Part shown: one piece after another, positions 17,732 through 25,853 of the stretch | Numbering within the stretch: the first letter of the stretch is position 1 | Layout of the letters: every line of letters starts with the position of its first letter | Assembly: GCF_900163965.1 (NCBI RefSeq) | Contig: NZ_FULE01000012.1 | Location: 1-41,259 of the forward strand | Length of the DNA stretch: 41,259 nucleotides | Source of the DNA: Vibrio ruber DSM 16370 | Lineage (GTDB): Bacteria > Pseudomonadota > Gammaproteobacteria > Enterobacterales > Vibrionaceae | Direction: 5' to 3' | Program-made: the position numbers and the translations under genes | Notes under the pieces: generated by a model | What the model saw: only the letters and a program-made list of their open reading frames with translations | Told to the model about the DNA's origin: nothing | Databases searched by the model: none

Positions 17732-19558
17732 ATGAATCAACACTTCTTCTCAGACTACCTGATGAAAATTCAGGAAACCAATCAAAAATGGTGGACTGAT
17801 TTTGAAGCACAGCAGGAAGTCTTTCGTTCGCCCTTGAATAAAGCGATGCAGGAAGTGAATTTTGAGGATACTGCAAAACTTTTTGAAAGGGCTGCCAACC
17901 AACCGGCTGCATTACTCGATCTTCAGATGGCGTGGTGGCAAAAGCAGTTGGAAATTTGGCAAAATGTTGCCCTTGCCGGTAATAAAGAATTGCTGATTGA
18001 AGCGGAACATGGCGATAAGCGCTTTGCGGATGAGTCATGGAAAGATGACGCCATGTACAACTTTATCATGCAATCCTATTTACTGTTTGGCAAAACATAC
18101 CTTGACACAATTGATGCCATTGACGGTTTGGATGACAAAGTGAAAGAACGCTTACGGTTCTTTTCGCGTCAGACAATCAACGCGATGTCACCCAGCAACT
18201 TTATCGCGACTAATCCGGAATTATTGCGGTTGACGCTTGAGTCTAACGGCAAGAATCTGGTTGATGGTATGGAAGCACTGAAACAGGATGTTGCCTCCAG
18301 TGCCGATATTTTGAAAATTCGGATGACCAATAACAATGCATTCCGGGTCGGTCAGAATGTTGCAACGACACCGGGTAAAGTCGTCTTCAGAAACGAGTTG
18401 TTTGAGCTAATTCAGTACACACCGCTGACTGAAAAAGTTTATAGCACCCCGTTGCTGGTTGTGCCGCCATTTATTAATAAATACTACATTCTCGATCTCC
18501 GGGAACAGAACTCAATGGTTCGCTGGCTGCTGGAACAAGGCCATAGTGTCTTTATGATGTCTTGGCGTAATCCGGGCAGAGAACAGGCCGAGTTGGGTTA
18601 TGAAGACTATGTCATCGATGGTGTGGTAAAGGCTGTTTCTGTCGTAGAAGATATTACCGGACAGGAACAGATTAACGCAGCAGGTTATTGTATTGGCGGC
18701 ACTTTGCTGGCAACTGCGATTGCTTATTATGCTGCGAAACGCATGAAAAAACGGATTAAATCTGCATCTTTCTTTACGACCTTGCTGGATTTCTCTCAGC
18801 CAGGTGAAGTCGGTGCTTATATCAATGATCCTGTCATTAGTGCAATTGAGATGCAAAACCTATCTCGTGGGTATATGGATGGTCGTTCATTGAGTGTGAC
18901 ATTCAGTCTGCTACGGGAGAATAATCTCTATTGGAATTACTATGTCGATAACTATCTGAAAGGTTCTAATCCTGTCGATTTTGACCTGTTGTACTGGAAT
19001 AGTGACAGCACCAATGTGACAGCTACGTGCCATAATTTCTTGCTCAGAGATCTCTATCTGGAGAACAAACTGATCCAGAATAAAGGCGTTAAAGTCGGTG
19101 GTGTATGGATTGATCTGGATAAGATTAAGATTCCGAGCTATTTCATTTCAACCAAAGAAGATCACATTGCGTTATGGCAAGGCACTTATGACGGTGCGAT
19201 GAAAACCGGCGGTAATAAAACGTTCGTGTTGGGCGAATCCGGTCATATTGCCGGCATTATCAATCATCCGGATAAAAAGAAATATGGTTTCTGGTTGAAT
19301 GATACGCATGAAGATAGTGCCGATGAATGGCTGGCCAATGCACAACGGCAAGACGGCTCATGGTGGACTCACTGGAATGAATGGCTGTGTGGCTTCTGTG
19401 CGAAGGAAAAAATTGAACCGTTTGCAACCGGCAATGAGAACTACCCTGTACTCGATGATGCTCCGGGAGAGTATGTTCGTCAGGTTTTACCCGTTTCGCC
19501 AGCAGAGTTCGATTCATCTGTAAATGTGGCAGAAGATCTCCAATCTGCAAAAAAATAG
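17732..19558 (+). CDS. phaC: Class I poly(R)-hydroxyalkanoate synthase
   Basis: Polymerises (R)-3-hydroxyacyl-CoA into PHA at the granule surface. 608 residues; class I PhaC proteins are about 590-610 and need no PhaE or PhaR subunit. The N-terminal domain (to about 210) is helical; the alpha/beta-hydrolase core carries the lipase-like box AGYCIGG with nucleophile C320, D477 in STKEDHIALW and H505 in GESGHIAGIINHP. PhaC signature segments such as VPPFINKYYILDL and SVFMMSWRNP are present. GGGAG lies about 7 nt before the ATG. Last gene of the pha operon; a terminator follows. Confidence 0.95.
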   Translation: MNQHFFSDYLMKIQETNQKWWTDFEAQQEVFRSPLNKAMQEVNFEDTAKLFERAANQPAALLDLQMAWWQKQLEIWQNVALAGNKELLIEAEHGDKRFADESWKDDAMYNFIMQSYLLFGKTYLDTIDAIDGLDDKVKERLRFFSRQTINAMSPSNFIATNPELLRLTLESNGKNLVDGMEALKQDVASSADILKIRMTNNNAFRVGQNVATTPGKVVFRNELFELIQYTPLTEKVYSTPLLVVPPFINKYYILDLREQNSMVRWLLEQGHSVFMMSWRNPGREQAELGYEDYVIDGVVKAVSVVEDITGQEQINAAGYCIGGTLLATAIAYYAAKRMKKRIKSASFFTTLLDFSQPGEVGAYINDPVISAIEMQNLSRGYMDGRSLSVTFSLLRENNLYWNYYVDNYLKGSNPVDFDLLYWNSDSTNVTATCHNFLLRDLYLENKLIQNKGVKVGGVWIDLDKIKIPSYFISTKEDHIALWQGTYDGAMKTGGNKTFVLGESGHIAGIINHPDKKKYGFWLNDTHEDSADEWLANAQRQDGSWWTHWNEWLCGFCAKEKIEPFATGNENYPVLDDAPGEYVRQVLPVSPAEFDSSVNVAEDLQSAKK

Positions 19559-19585
19559 CCTATCTCAATGATGGCTATACCTCTT

Positions 19586-19617
19586 GTGCCGTCCCTACCT
19601 TTAGGCGGCACTTTTTT
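19586..19617 (+). terminator. Rho-independent terminator of the pha operon
   Basis: GTGCCG (19586-19591) pairs with CGGCAC (19606-19611) around a loop that can add a CCT/AGG pair, followed by T6. It lies 27 bp after the phaC stop. Confidence 0.8.
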
Positions 19618-19863
19618 ATCTGTACTGTTTTGATCCTAAATGATCGTTATTCGTGAGCCACAGTGGTGCGATTTTCTCCGGAGCAGGCGGAGTCAGTACC
19701 GTCCACCATGGTCAGATATAATAACAATCCCCAATTTCACACTGAGCATGTTAGAATGCCGGCATTTTATCAAATCCGTCCGTTTGTCACGCCCTGAATG
19801 TATCAAAGAGCATCGGTTCAGAGGCAACAGAACAAACGGATATCGGTGAAAGGTTCGTTTCAA

Positions 19864-20808
19864 ATGGTTAACAATACAATCCAATGGTTTCCGGGACATA
19901 TGTATAAAGCACGTAAGGAAATCGAAGAAGTCATTCCCCAGATTGATGTCATTATTGAAGTGCTGGATGCCCGTATTCCATTTAGTAGCGAAAATCCGAT
20001 GATTGCCGAACTTCGGGGGGACAAGCCCTGCGTGAAAGTGTTGAACAAACGTGATCTGGCAGACCCTGCCACAACGGCACTTTGGATTGAGCACCTTGAG
20101 CAAGAGAAAGGGGTAAAAGCGTTGGCGATTACGACCCAGAATACTCAGGAGGTCAATCAGATCATGGAACTGTGTCGCAAACTGGCGCCCCATCGGGAAG
20201 AAATCGGTAAAAATATTCGGACAATGATCATGGGAATTCCCAATGTTGGTAAATCGACCATTATCAATGCATTGGCCGGACGGACAATCGCTCAGACAGG
20301 GAATCAGCCTGCCGTCACACGTCGTCAGCAACGGATTAACCTGCAAAATGGGATTGTTTTATCGGACACTCCGGGAATTCTCTGGCCAAAAGTGGAGAAT
20401 CCGCACTCTGGTTTCCGCCTTGCTGCGACCGGCGCAGTGAAAGATACCGCGATGGAATACGATGAAGTGGCATTTTACACGGTTGAATATCTGGCTCAGG
20501 CTTATCCGGATTTATTGAAAGCGCGTTATCAGATTGATGAAGAGCCACAATCGGATCTCGAATGGATGGAAGCAATTGGCCGTAAACGCGGTGCTTTACG
20601 GGCTGGTGGCCGGATTGATTTACATAAAGCATCGGAAATTCTGTTACATGAACTGCGCGCCGGTACCATTGGGGCAATTACACTGGAGCGGCCAGAGATG
20701 ATCCATCAGGAATTGATTGATGCTGAACTGGAAGCAACCAGAAAAGCAGCCGAGAAAGCAAAGCATAAAGAGGAACGGCGTAAACGTTACTTACGCAATA
20801 AACGTTAA
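19864..20808 (+). CDS. Circularly permuted GTPase, YlqF/RbgA family ribosome assembly factor
   Basis: 314 residues from ATG 19864 (GAAAGG about 9 nt upstream); an in-frame start at 19798 adds a basic stretch with no ribosome site. The G motifs occur in permuted order G4-G5-G1-G2-G3: NKRD (about 62-65), then GIPNVGKST, then DTPGILWP. This defines the YlqF/YawG class. The C-terminal domain ends in a lysine/arginine-rich tail (KHKEERRKRYLRNKR), suited to rRNA contact. In B. subtilis RbgA helps mature the 50S subunit; the role in vibrios is inferred. The upstream gap (19618-19863) holds TTAGAAT-like -10 sequence near 19751-19757. Probably monocistronic. Confidence 0.88.
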   Translation: MVNNTIQWFPGHMYKARKEIEEVIPQIDVIIEVLDARIPFSSENPMIAELRGDKPCVKVLNKRDLADPATTALWIEHLEQEKGVKALAITTQNTQEVNQIMELCRKLAPHREEIGKNIRTMIMGIPNVGKSTIINALAGRTIAQTGNQPAVTRRQQRINLQNGIVLSDTPGILWPKVENPHSGFRLAATGAVKDTAMEYDEVAFYTVEYLAQAYPDLLKARYQIDEEPQSDLEWMEAIGRKRGALRAGGRIDLHKASEILLHELRAGTIGAITLERPEMIHQELIDAELEATRKAAEKAKHKEERRKRYLRNKR

Positions 20809-20846
20809 TCTAGCCGTAACGCTTGATCTGACCGCAATTCAGCCAA

Positions 20847-20877
20847 CAATCATGACAGCATCACGCTGTTATGATTG
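20847..20877. terminator. 13-bp hairpin between the YlqF-type GTPase and the COG0523 gene
   Basis: 20847-20859 pairs with 20865-20877 (CAATCATGACAGC with GCTGTTATGATTG, one G-T) around a 5-nt loop, in the convergent gap. The T-run is poor, so it is a bidirectional terminator-like element of modest strength. Confidence 0.45.
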
Positions 20878-20930
20878 CTTTATCCGTGTTGATAGGTGAA
20901 AGATGGCGTATTACTTCCTCTGGCGACACA

Positions 20931-21923
20931 TCATTGTTCCGCCGGTTGCCCCAGCCCGAGCAGAATCTGTTCCAGCTCATCCCAAGGCATCAGTTGGGAA
21001 TCGATCACTTCTATTTTCGACTCAAATCCATCCAGTGATATTTCATGCACGGAGACAACGCGATGATTGACGTTAAATGCGTAGCAGCCCCGATCGGTAT
21101 TGATCACTGCTTTGATGCGTTCTGCGGTCAGCTCACTGAATAATGAAAATAACGCATCAAAAGAGAAATGGATTTCCGCCCCGAACACCCAGCCACAGCT
21201 ATAATAGCCATCGCCCTGATTTTCTTTTCTCAGGTACTTTTCTCCGGGGGCTAACTGAAAGACCGGCTCGGCATGGGCATGATGATGGTCGGTAGAAGCG
21301 TGCCCCGAGGTCGGTTGCGGCGTTTCCCGACGGGGAAGTTCCAACACTTCCAGTGGAATATCCCCAAAGCGGGTCAGTTTGTGAAAAATTTTGGCGGGCT
21401 GCTGGTCAGTTACCCAATCATTGAAAGTGTCAATATCGTTCGCCTGGCATTGATCGACTTTATTACCAATGATGACATCGGCACAGGCCAATTGGTCATT
21501 AAAGTTTTGGTGAGTGGTATATTTGTGATTGCTGAGGTTGCGCGGATCGACCAGCGCAATGGTTGCTTTTAAATCCAGATAGGGCTGATATTGTACCGAA
21601 GTGAGCGTCGCTACGATTTCCCGGGGGTGTCCTAATCCTGTTGGTTCAATCAGCAACCGATCCGGTTTTTGGCGGAGCAACGCTGTAATTCCAACTGACA
21701 TCGGCACTCCGGCTGTACAACACATACAACCACCGGGGACCTCTTTCACTAAAGCATTCTGTTGAGATAAAAGGGTACCATCAATGCCGATTTCACCGAA
21801 TTCATTAACCAAAACGGCCCAGTTTTGATTCGCGGGTTTATTTTTAAGCAGATTCAGAATCGCTGTGGTTTTGCCTGTTCCCAGAAATCCGGTAATGATA
21901 TTGGCAGGAATACGTTGAGTCAT
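20931..21923 (-). CDS. COG0523/G3E GTPase, YjiA/CobW-like putative metal chaperone
   Basis: 330-residue GTPase. Walker A GFLGTGKTT (12-20); the family-defining CxCC metal site C66-x-C68-C69 in GGCMCC; Walker B-like LLIEPTGLGHP; GNKVD as the guanine-specificity motif. A histidine-rich linker (DHHHAHAE, about 215-225) may bind Zn(II) or other metals, and a CobW C-terminal domain (about 240-320) follows. Family members deliver or insert zinc, cobalt or nickel, and several are made in zinc starvation. Which metal is used here cannot be told; no Zur box was recognised. The nearest E. coli relative is YjiA. A structured, terminator-ended leader lies upstream (21993-22084). Confidence 0.85.
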   Translation of the reverse strand: MTQRIPANIITGFLGTGKTTAILNLLKNKPANQNWAVLVNEFGEIGIDGTLLSQQNALVKEVPGGCMCCTAGVPMSVGITALLRQKPDRLLIEPTGLGHPREIVATLTSVQYQPYLDLKATIALVDPRNLSNHKYTTHQNFNDQLACADVIIGNKVDQCQANDIDTFNDWVTDQQPAKIFHKLTRFGDIPLEVLELPRRETPQPTSGHASTDHHHAHAEPVFQLAPGEKYLRKENQGDGYYSCGWVFGAEIHFSFDALFSLFSELTAERIKAVINTDRGCYAFNVNHRVVSVHEISLDGFESKIEVIDSQLMPWDELEQILLGLGQPAEQ

Positions 21924-21992
21924 GACGTCAACTCCAAATAGAAAGAATGCTGAGGGCTAGTATACAGAGATTCTGCAAGTGGATAAAATGTA

Positions 21993-22084
21993 AAAGGCGC
22001 ACTTACAAAAGCGCGCCTTTATTTCCCGCGACTCATATCGTGAGCTTGCGATCTGGTTGTCAATGAACCAGCTAATGGCGGGAA
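21993..22084 (-). promoter_or_regulatory. Structured leader or small RNA upstream of the COG0523 GTPase
   Basis: Read on the minus strand. A 7-bp closing stem (22078-22084 with 22023-22029) encloses two hairpins (22066-22071/22053-22058, 6 bp; 22041-22044/22032-22035, 4 bp), giving a three-way junction. Immediately after it an 8-bp stem (22013-22020 with 21993-22000) is followed by TTTT-like sequence, resembling an intrinsic terminator 70 bp before the GTPase start. This layout suits an attenuator/riboswitch or a short RNA. I do not match it to a known riboswitch class. No energy calculation was done. Confidence 0.35.
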
Positions 22085-22450
22085 TGGTCTTAGGATTTTT
22101 CTTCCTGTATCCAAATTGTATGTAAGACTGAATCGTTCCTCCGGTTGAGATTATTTCATTTGCCTTACACTTTGATTATGGTTTGGTATACGGATATTTC
22201 AAGTGTGATGATCGTTTGTTGTAGCGTTTTTTTATGTGGTTCACAGATTTGTTTTTCACCGGCAACTGTGGTTATCATCAGATAGTGGAACAGATAGCGG
22301 AATGCTTTCAATTGGTGAAGTCGCTTCTAGAACATGAACCACGTATATATGAAATACAACATTGCAATATTGCAACTATAGAAGATGATAAGGATGCGTA
22401 TAATTCACGCCCGTTGATATTGATATTTTCATTTGTGAGGCCTTAACTCA

Positions 22451-23860
22451 ATGAGATCTAAAGAGAGATTCAAACCTTCCCTGTTAGCTAAAGTGCCTAA
22501 AGATGCCATTAATCAGTTTCTCTCAAAAGATAAGACACCAGTCTCTGTTTTATTGCTTTCTATTCTCGTCGGGATTTTATCTGGCCTGGCCGGAACCTAC
22601 TTTGAGTTGGGGATTCATTTTGTTTCAGAAACACGCACCAGTTGGCTGATTAGTGAAATTGGTAATGTCCTGCCGCTTTGGCTCGCCGCTTTTTTGATCA
22701 GCGCGGGGTTGGCTTTTATCGGTTATTTTCTGGTGCACCGTTTTGCTCCGGAAGCTGCCGGTTCAGGAATTCCTGAAATCGAAGGCGCGATGGACGGGAT
22801 GCGACAAATCCGTTGGTGGCGAGTGTTGCCCGTGAAGTTTTTCGGCGGACTTGGCGCGCTGGGGTCAGGTATGGTGCTGGGACGTGAAGGTCCGACGGTT
22901 CAAATGGGGGGCGCGATCGGTCGGATGATCTCTGGTCTGTTCAGAGTTAAAAATGATGACGCCCGGCACTCATTGCTGGCTGCCGGTGCTGCCGGTGGGT
23001 TATCGGCGGCATTTAATGCACCACTGGCCGGGATTATGTTTGTGGTTGAAGAGATGCGTCCTCAGTTTCGTTACACGCTGATTTCGATTAAAGCGGTCAT
23101 CATTTCTTCGGTTTTCGCGAATATAGTGTTTCGGATGATTAACGGTCAGGCGGCTGTGATTACCATGCCTCAGTATCAGGCGCCAGAAATTCAGTCATTA
23201 TGGCTTTTTTTACTTCTGGGGATTTTATTTGGCATCTTCGGGGTGTTCTTCAACCGTCTGGTGACATTTTTTCAGGATGTTTTTGTCAGAATTCATCGCA
23301 ATGATCGCAAACGTTACTTATTGGTCGGCTCTTTTCTGGGAGGCTGTTTCGGCATATTGCTCCTGTATCTGCCCGATCTAACCGGTGGTGGTATCGCACT
23401 GATTCCTGTCATTACCAATGGCGGATACACTGCGGGTTTGTTGATGCTACTATTTTTAGGACGCATCTTAACGACAATGCTCTGCTTTGGTTCTGGTGCG
23501 CCCGGTGGTATTTTTGCTCCGATGTTGGCCTTGGGGACATTGTTTGGTTATGCATTTGGCCTGATTTCACATAATTTCTTGCCTGAGCTGGCGTTCGATC
23601 CGGGAATGTTTGCAATTGCAGGGATGGGGGCATTATTCGCGGCAACTGTTCGGGCACCGATCACGGGGATTTTATTGGTCATCGAGATGACCAATAACTA
23701 TTACTTGATTCTACCATTAATTATTACGGTGTTAGGTGCAGTTGTCTTTGCTCAGTTGCTCGGTGGAGAACCACTATATAGCCAGTTACTACACCGGACT
23801 CTGAAAAACGAAAAGCTACGTCAGCAGGATTTACCACCACAGGAAAAACCTATCGTTTAA
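22451..23860 (+). CDS. clcA: ClcA-type H+/Cl- exchange transporter
   Basis: Two-to-one Cl-/H+ antiporter of the inner membrane that supports extreme acid resistance. 469 residues, E. coli ClcA 473. Hydrophobic helices run throughout. Selectivity motifs are present: GSGIPE (central Ser of the Cl- site), GREGPTVQ with gating glutamate E146 (E. coli E148), internal proton glutamate E201 in VVEEMRP (E. coli E203), GAPGGIFAP, and the tyrosine in EPLYSQLL (Y445 in E. coli). The two glutamates mark a coupled antiporter, not a channel. TGAGG lies about 10 nt before the ATG. Monocistronic, ending in a strong terminator. Confidence 0.95.
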   Translation: MRSKERFKPSLLAKVPKDAINQFLSKDKTPVSVLLLSILVGILSGLAGTYFELGIHFVSETRTSWLISEIGNVLPLWLAAFLISAGLAFIGYFLVHRFAPEAAGSGIPEIEGAMDGMRQIRWWRVLPVKFFGGLGALGSGMVLGREGPTVQMGGAIGRMISGLFRVKNDDARHSLLAAGAAGGLSAAFNAPLAGIMFVVEEMRPQFRYTLISIKAVIISSVFANIVFRMINGQAAVITMPQYQAPEIQSLWLFLLLGILFGIFGVFFNRLVTFFQDVFVRIHRNDRKRYLLVGSFLGGCFGILLLYLPDLTGGGIALIPVITNGGYTAGLLMLLFLGRILTTMLCFGSGAPGGIFAPMLALGTLFGYAFGLISHNFLPELAFDPGMFAIAGMGALFAATVRAPITGILLVIEMTNNYYLILPLIITVLGAVVFAQLLGGEPLYSQLLHRTLKNEKLRQQDLPPQEKPIV

Positions 23861-23885
23861 TGGTTATGAAGTGTTCTGCACAATT

Positions 23886-23914
23886 AAAAAGGACTGGCAT
23901 TGCCAGTCCTTTTT
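23886..23914. terminator. Bidirectional terminator between clcA and the pstS-like gene
   Basis: A perfect 13-bp stem (23886-23898 with 23902-23914), A5 on one side and T5 on the other, 3-nt loop. It serves both convergent genes. Confidence 0.88.
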
Positions 23915-23932
23915 AATGAGATTCCAAAAGAA

Positions 23933-24751
23933 TTATTTTATCGACGGAATATATCCATAACTGTAAATCAGTTCCCGTGCCCGATCCGATTGGAGATATT
24001 TGATAAAGTCTTGGGTTTCCGAATTGGCTTTATCTGAATAATCAATGACTAAAAATGGTCTGGAAAGTTGATATGAACCATCCGAAATCGTTTTGGTGGA
24101 TGCGTTCACCCCTTCAAATGAGACGGCTTTAATGGACTGATCAACCGAACCGGTTGAAATAAAGCCGATAGCCCGGGGGTTGTGATTGACCAGCGTTTTG
24201 ACCATGCTGTTACTGTTGACAACCAGATTACTTGGATTGATATCGGAAACCAGACGATTGTTGACGACACGGGTTAATCCTAACAAGCTCTCAAAACTGA
24301 ATCGGGAGCCGGAAGATGCTTCTCGTGTCACGACTGCAATTCTCTGATCTCTGCCCCCTAACTCTTTCCAGTTGCTAATCTGGCCTTTATAAATTTTGTA
24401 GAGTTGATCTCGGGTCAGATTTTCGATCGGATTGGCGAGATTTACCACAATTGCCAAACCATCATATGCGATGAGTCTAATTTCTAAATTTTCATCCAGC
24501 TCACCTTCAGTCAGGTAGCGCGAGCTCATTGCAATATCGGCAACCCCTTTTTTCAACAAAGTAATACCTGCGGTTGATCCCACGCCCTGAACAGCGACGA
24601 AGTTTTCAGGATGAGCTTTATTATAGTCTTCGGCGAGGACATCCATAATCCGTGCGACCGACGTTGACCCTGATATATTGATTTCTTTGGCAACAACCTG
24701 CGATGACATTACCCATACACTGAGAAATAGGCCGATAACAACCCGCAACAT
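23933..24751 (-). CDS. pstS: PstS-type phosphate-binding periplasmic protein
   Basis: 272 residues from ATG 24751 (TTGGAGTGG upstream), with signal peptide MLRVVIGLFLSVWVMSSQVVA-KE. Mature start INISGSTSVARIMDVLA carries the S-G-S-T phosphate loop; VGSTAGI, MSSRYLTEGE and TREASSGSRFSFE are the remaining ligand loops of the PBP-like/PstS family (PF12849). It captures inorganic phosphate in the periplasm for PstCAB. No pstC/A/B follows, so this is an orphan, possibly a second PstS. A Pho-box-like repeat at 24793-24814 supports PhoB control. An upstream in-frame ATG (24832) was rejected because the signal peptide would be buried. Confidence 0.88.
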   Translation of the reverse strand: MLRVVIGLFLSVWVMSSQVVAKEINISGSTSVARIMDVLAEDYNKAHPENFVAVQGVGSTAGITLLKKGVADIAMSSRYLTEGELDENLEIRLIAYDGLAIVVNLANPIENLTRDQLYKIYKGQISNWKELGGRDQRIAVVTREASSGSRFSFESLLGLTRVVNNRLVSDINPSNLVVNSNSMVKTLVNHNPRAIGFISTGSVDQSIKAVSFEGVNASTKTISDGSYQLSRPFLVIDYSDKANSETQDFIKYLQSDRARELIYSYGYIPSIK

Positions 24752-24782
24752 AATCCACTCCAAGTTATGTAATAAAGCTCCG

Positions 24783-24814
24783 ATACTATGAGATTTTGAT
24801 GACATTTTTGTGAC
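24783..24814 (-). promoter_or_regulatory. Pho-box-like direct repeat and -10 for the pstS-like gene
   Basis: On the minus strand two adjacent 11-mers, GTCACAAAAAT (24804-24814) and GTCATCAAAAT (24793-24803), match the PhoB half-site pattern (TGTCAT plus A/T-rich tail, 11-bp period). A -10-like TAGTAT (24783-24788) follows at PhoB-type distance. About 32 bp separate it from the start codon. Phosphate-starvation induction is inferred. Confidence 0.65.
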
Positions 24815-24911
24815 TGTCTGTTTTAGAAGCATCGCTGCATGTCATGTTCGGACAGACTCAGAGAGTCTTTTGCAACTGTATCTCGATTTTGGCTAATCAG
24901 TGGCCACCGTC

Positions 24912-24926
24912 ACGAATATTATTCGT
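24912..24926. repeat. 15-bp inverted repeat upstream of the pstS-like gene
   Basis: ACGAAT-ATT-ATTCGT, perfect arms of 6 bp, about 160 bp before the pstS-like start and 20 bp from the MITE-like element. Possible operator; no partner known. The rest of 24815-24944 shows nothing else. Confidence 0.3.
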
Positions 24927-24946
24927 CGCTTTGATAGATGATGCTA

Positions 24947-25210
24947 GGGGTTGTTGACCTGTCGTGGTTGAATTTTGTTCAATCTGAACGGGTATTGATC
25001 GCGGCGCGGGGCATGCCGCTTAGCTATCCTAAGCAAATGACCTGCAACAAAGAGCAAGACACGTTCAGATGAACCCTCTGGGCAGCATTTGTCGCTCATT
25101 TATCCAGCGTTAGGTCATGGTTCATGTAGATCGCTACACTTCACATGACCTGCCTTGACTAAATGCACGACAAATTGCTGCAAAAACCATCACGAAAGGT
25201 CAACAGCCCC
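24947..25210. mobile_element. MITE-like, TA-flanked, highly palindromic 264-bp element
   Basis: Terminal inverted repeats: the first 20 bp (24947-24966) and the last 20 bp (25191-25210, reverse complement) agree at 18 positions, starting GGGGYTGTTGACCT. The element is flanked by TA at 24945-24946 and 25211-25212, a possible 2-bp target duplication. There is no open reading frame. Nested internal inverted repeats: 24977-24990 with 25062-25074, small hairpins at 25001-25019 and 25018-25034, and about 50-bp imperfect arms 25082-25130 with 25132-25181 centred on GTAG-ATCG-CTAC. It is most simply a non-autonomous transposon of the TA-targeting kind. It lies between the pstS-like and DUF3024 genes. 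Confidence 0.7.
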
Positions 25211-25374
25211 TAACTGAAACCTTCTTTTGATAGGGCAGGCAGAATTCATCTTTGTGTGTCGTGCTGAAGGGGGGAATGGTTTATACTCTGTACATTGTGA
25301 GATCAATGCAACCAGAATGAAAAATATGTCATGATTGCCTATCTCAGTTGATTAGAAGCTTATTTGAGGGATAG

Positions 25375-25719
25375 ATGACGGTCGTTAACCTATTACAACG
25401 TCAGATCGAACACCGAGCTGAACTATTATGCCAAAACCGCAATCAGGGATTGCCGGTTGGTATTGGTAAGTCATGTTTTGAGCCGATTGTGGACGGTGTC
25501 CAGTTTCTCAAACACCATTATAAGCTTGATTCCAGTCATTATGATTATTCAACACCCGTAGCAAAGATTCAGTGGGATCAGCACGCGCGAGTGTGGACGC
25601 TTTATGTGCCGGATGGTAAAAACGCGTGGATGCCGTATCCCTTCTTGGGACGCAGTGAAGATTTAACAGCGTTAATCCGAGAAGTTGAGAAAGATCCGAA
25701 ATCTCTATTTTGGTCTTAA
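25375..25719 (+). CDS. DUF3024-family small protein
   Basis: 114 residues, cytoplasmic, no signal or membrane segment. It matches the DUF3024 pattern as I know it from Vibrio and Shewanella: a conserved core VAKIQWDQHARVWTLYVPDG and a tryptophan/proline segment (AWMPYPFLGRSEDL) near the C-terminus. The function of the family is unknown. GAGGG lies 4 nt before the ATG, slightly close. The MITE-like element ends about 165 bp upstream, so the element may carry or alter its promoter region. A bidirectional terminator follows. Confidence 0.7.
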   Translation: MTVVNLLQRQIEHRAELLCQNRNQGLPVGIGKSCFEPIVDGVQFLKHHYKLDSSHYDYSTPVAKIQWDQHARVWTLYVPDGKNAWMPYPFLGRSEDLTALIREVEKDPKSLFWS

Positions 25720-25791
25720 TGGATCTGGGTTTGATGATGTTTAATTGATATTGAGCATGATCTGATTTAATCATTACGGTTGATGTAAAAT

Positions 25792-25822
25792 AAAAAAGGT
25801 ATTCATCTGAATACCTTTTTTT
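25792..25822. terminator. Bidirectional terminator between DUF3024 gene and rnb
   Basis: A 13-bp stem (25792-25804 with 25809-25821), A6 before and T7 after, 4-nt loop ATCT, placed between the two convergent genes. Confidence 0.88.
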
Positions 25823-25853
25823 ATGCAATATAGATTGTGAACTCTGTGCAGAA

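Noticed and set aside
22023..22084. tRNA-like look of the leader before the COG0523 gene (7-bp closing stem)
   Set aside because: Only 62 nt, no anticodon arm of 5+7 bp and no T-loop TTCRANY; not a tRNA.
22234..22446. 70-codon open frame directly before clcA
   Set aside because: No ribosome site before its ATG, unusual composition (I, C and H rich without a domain), and it occupies the probable clcA promoter/leader.
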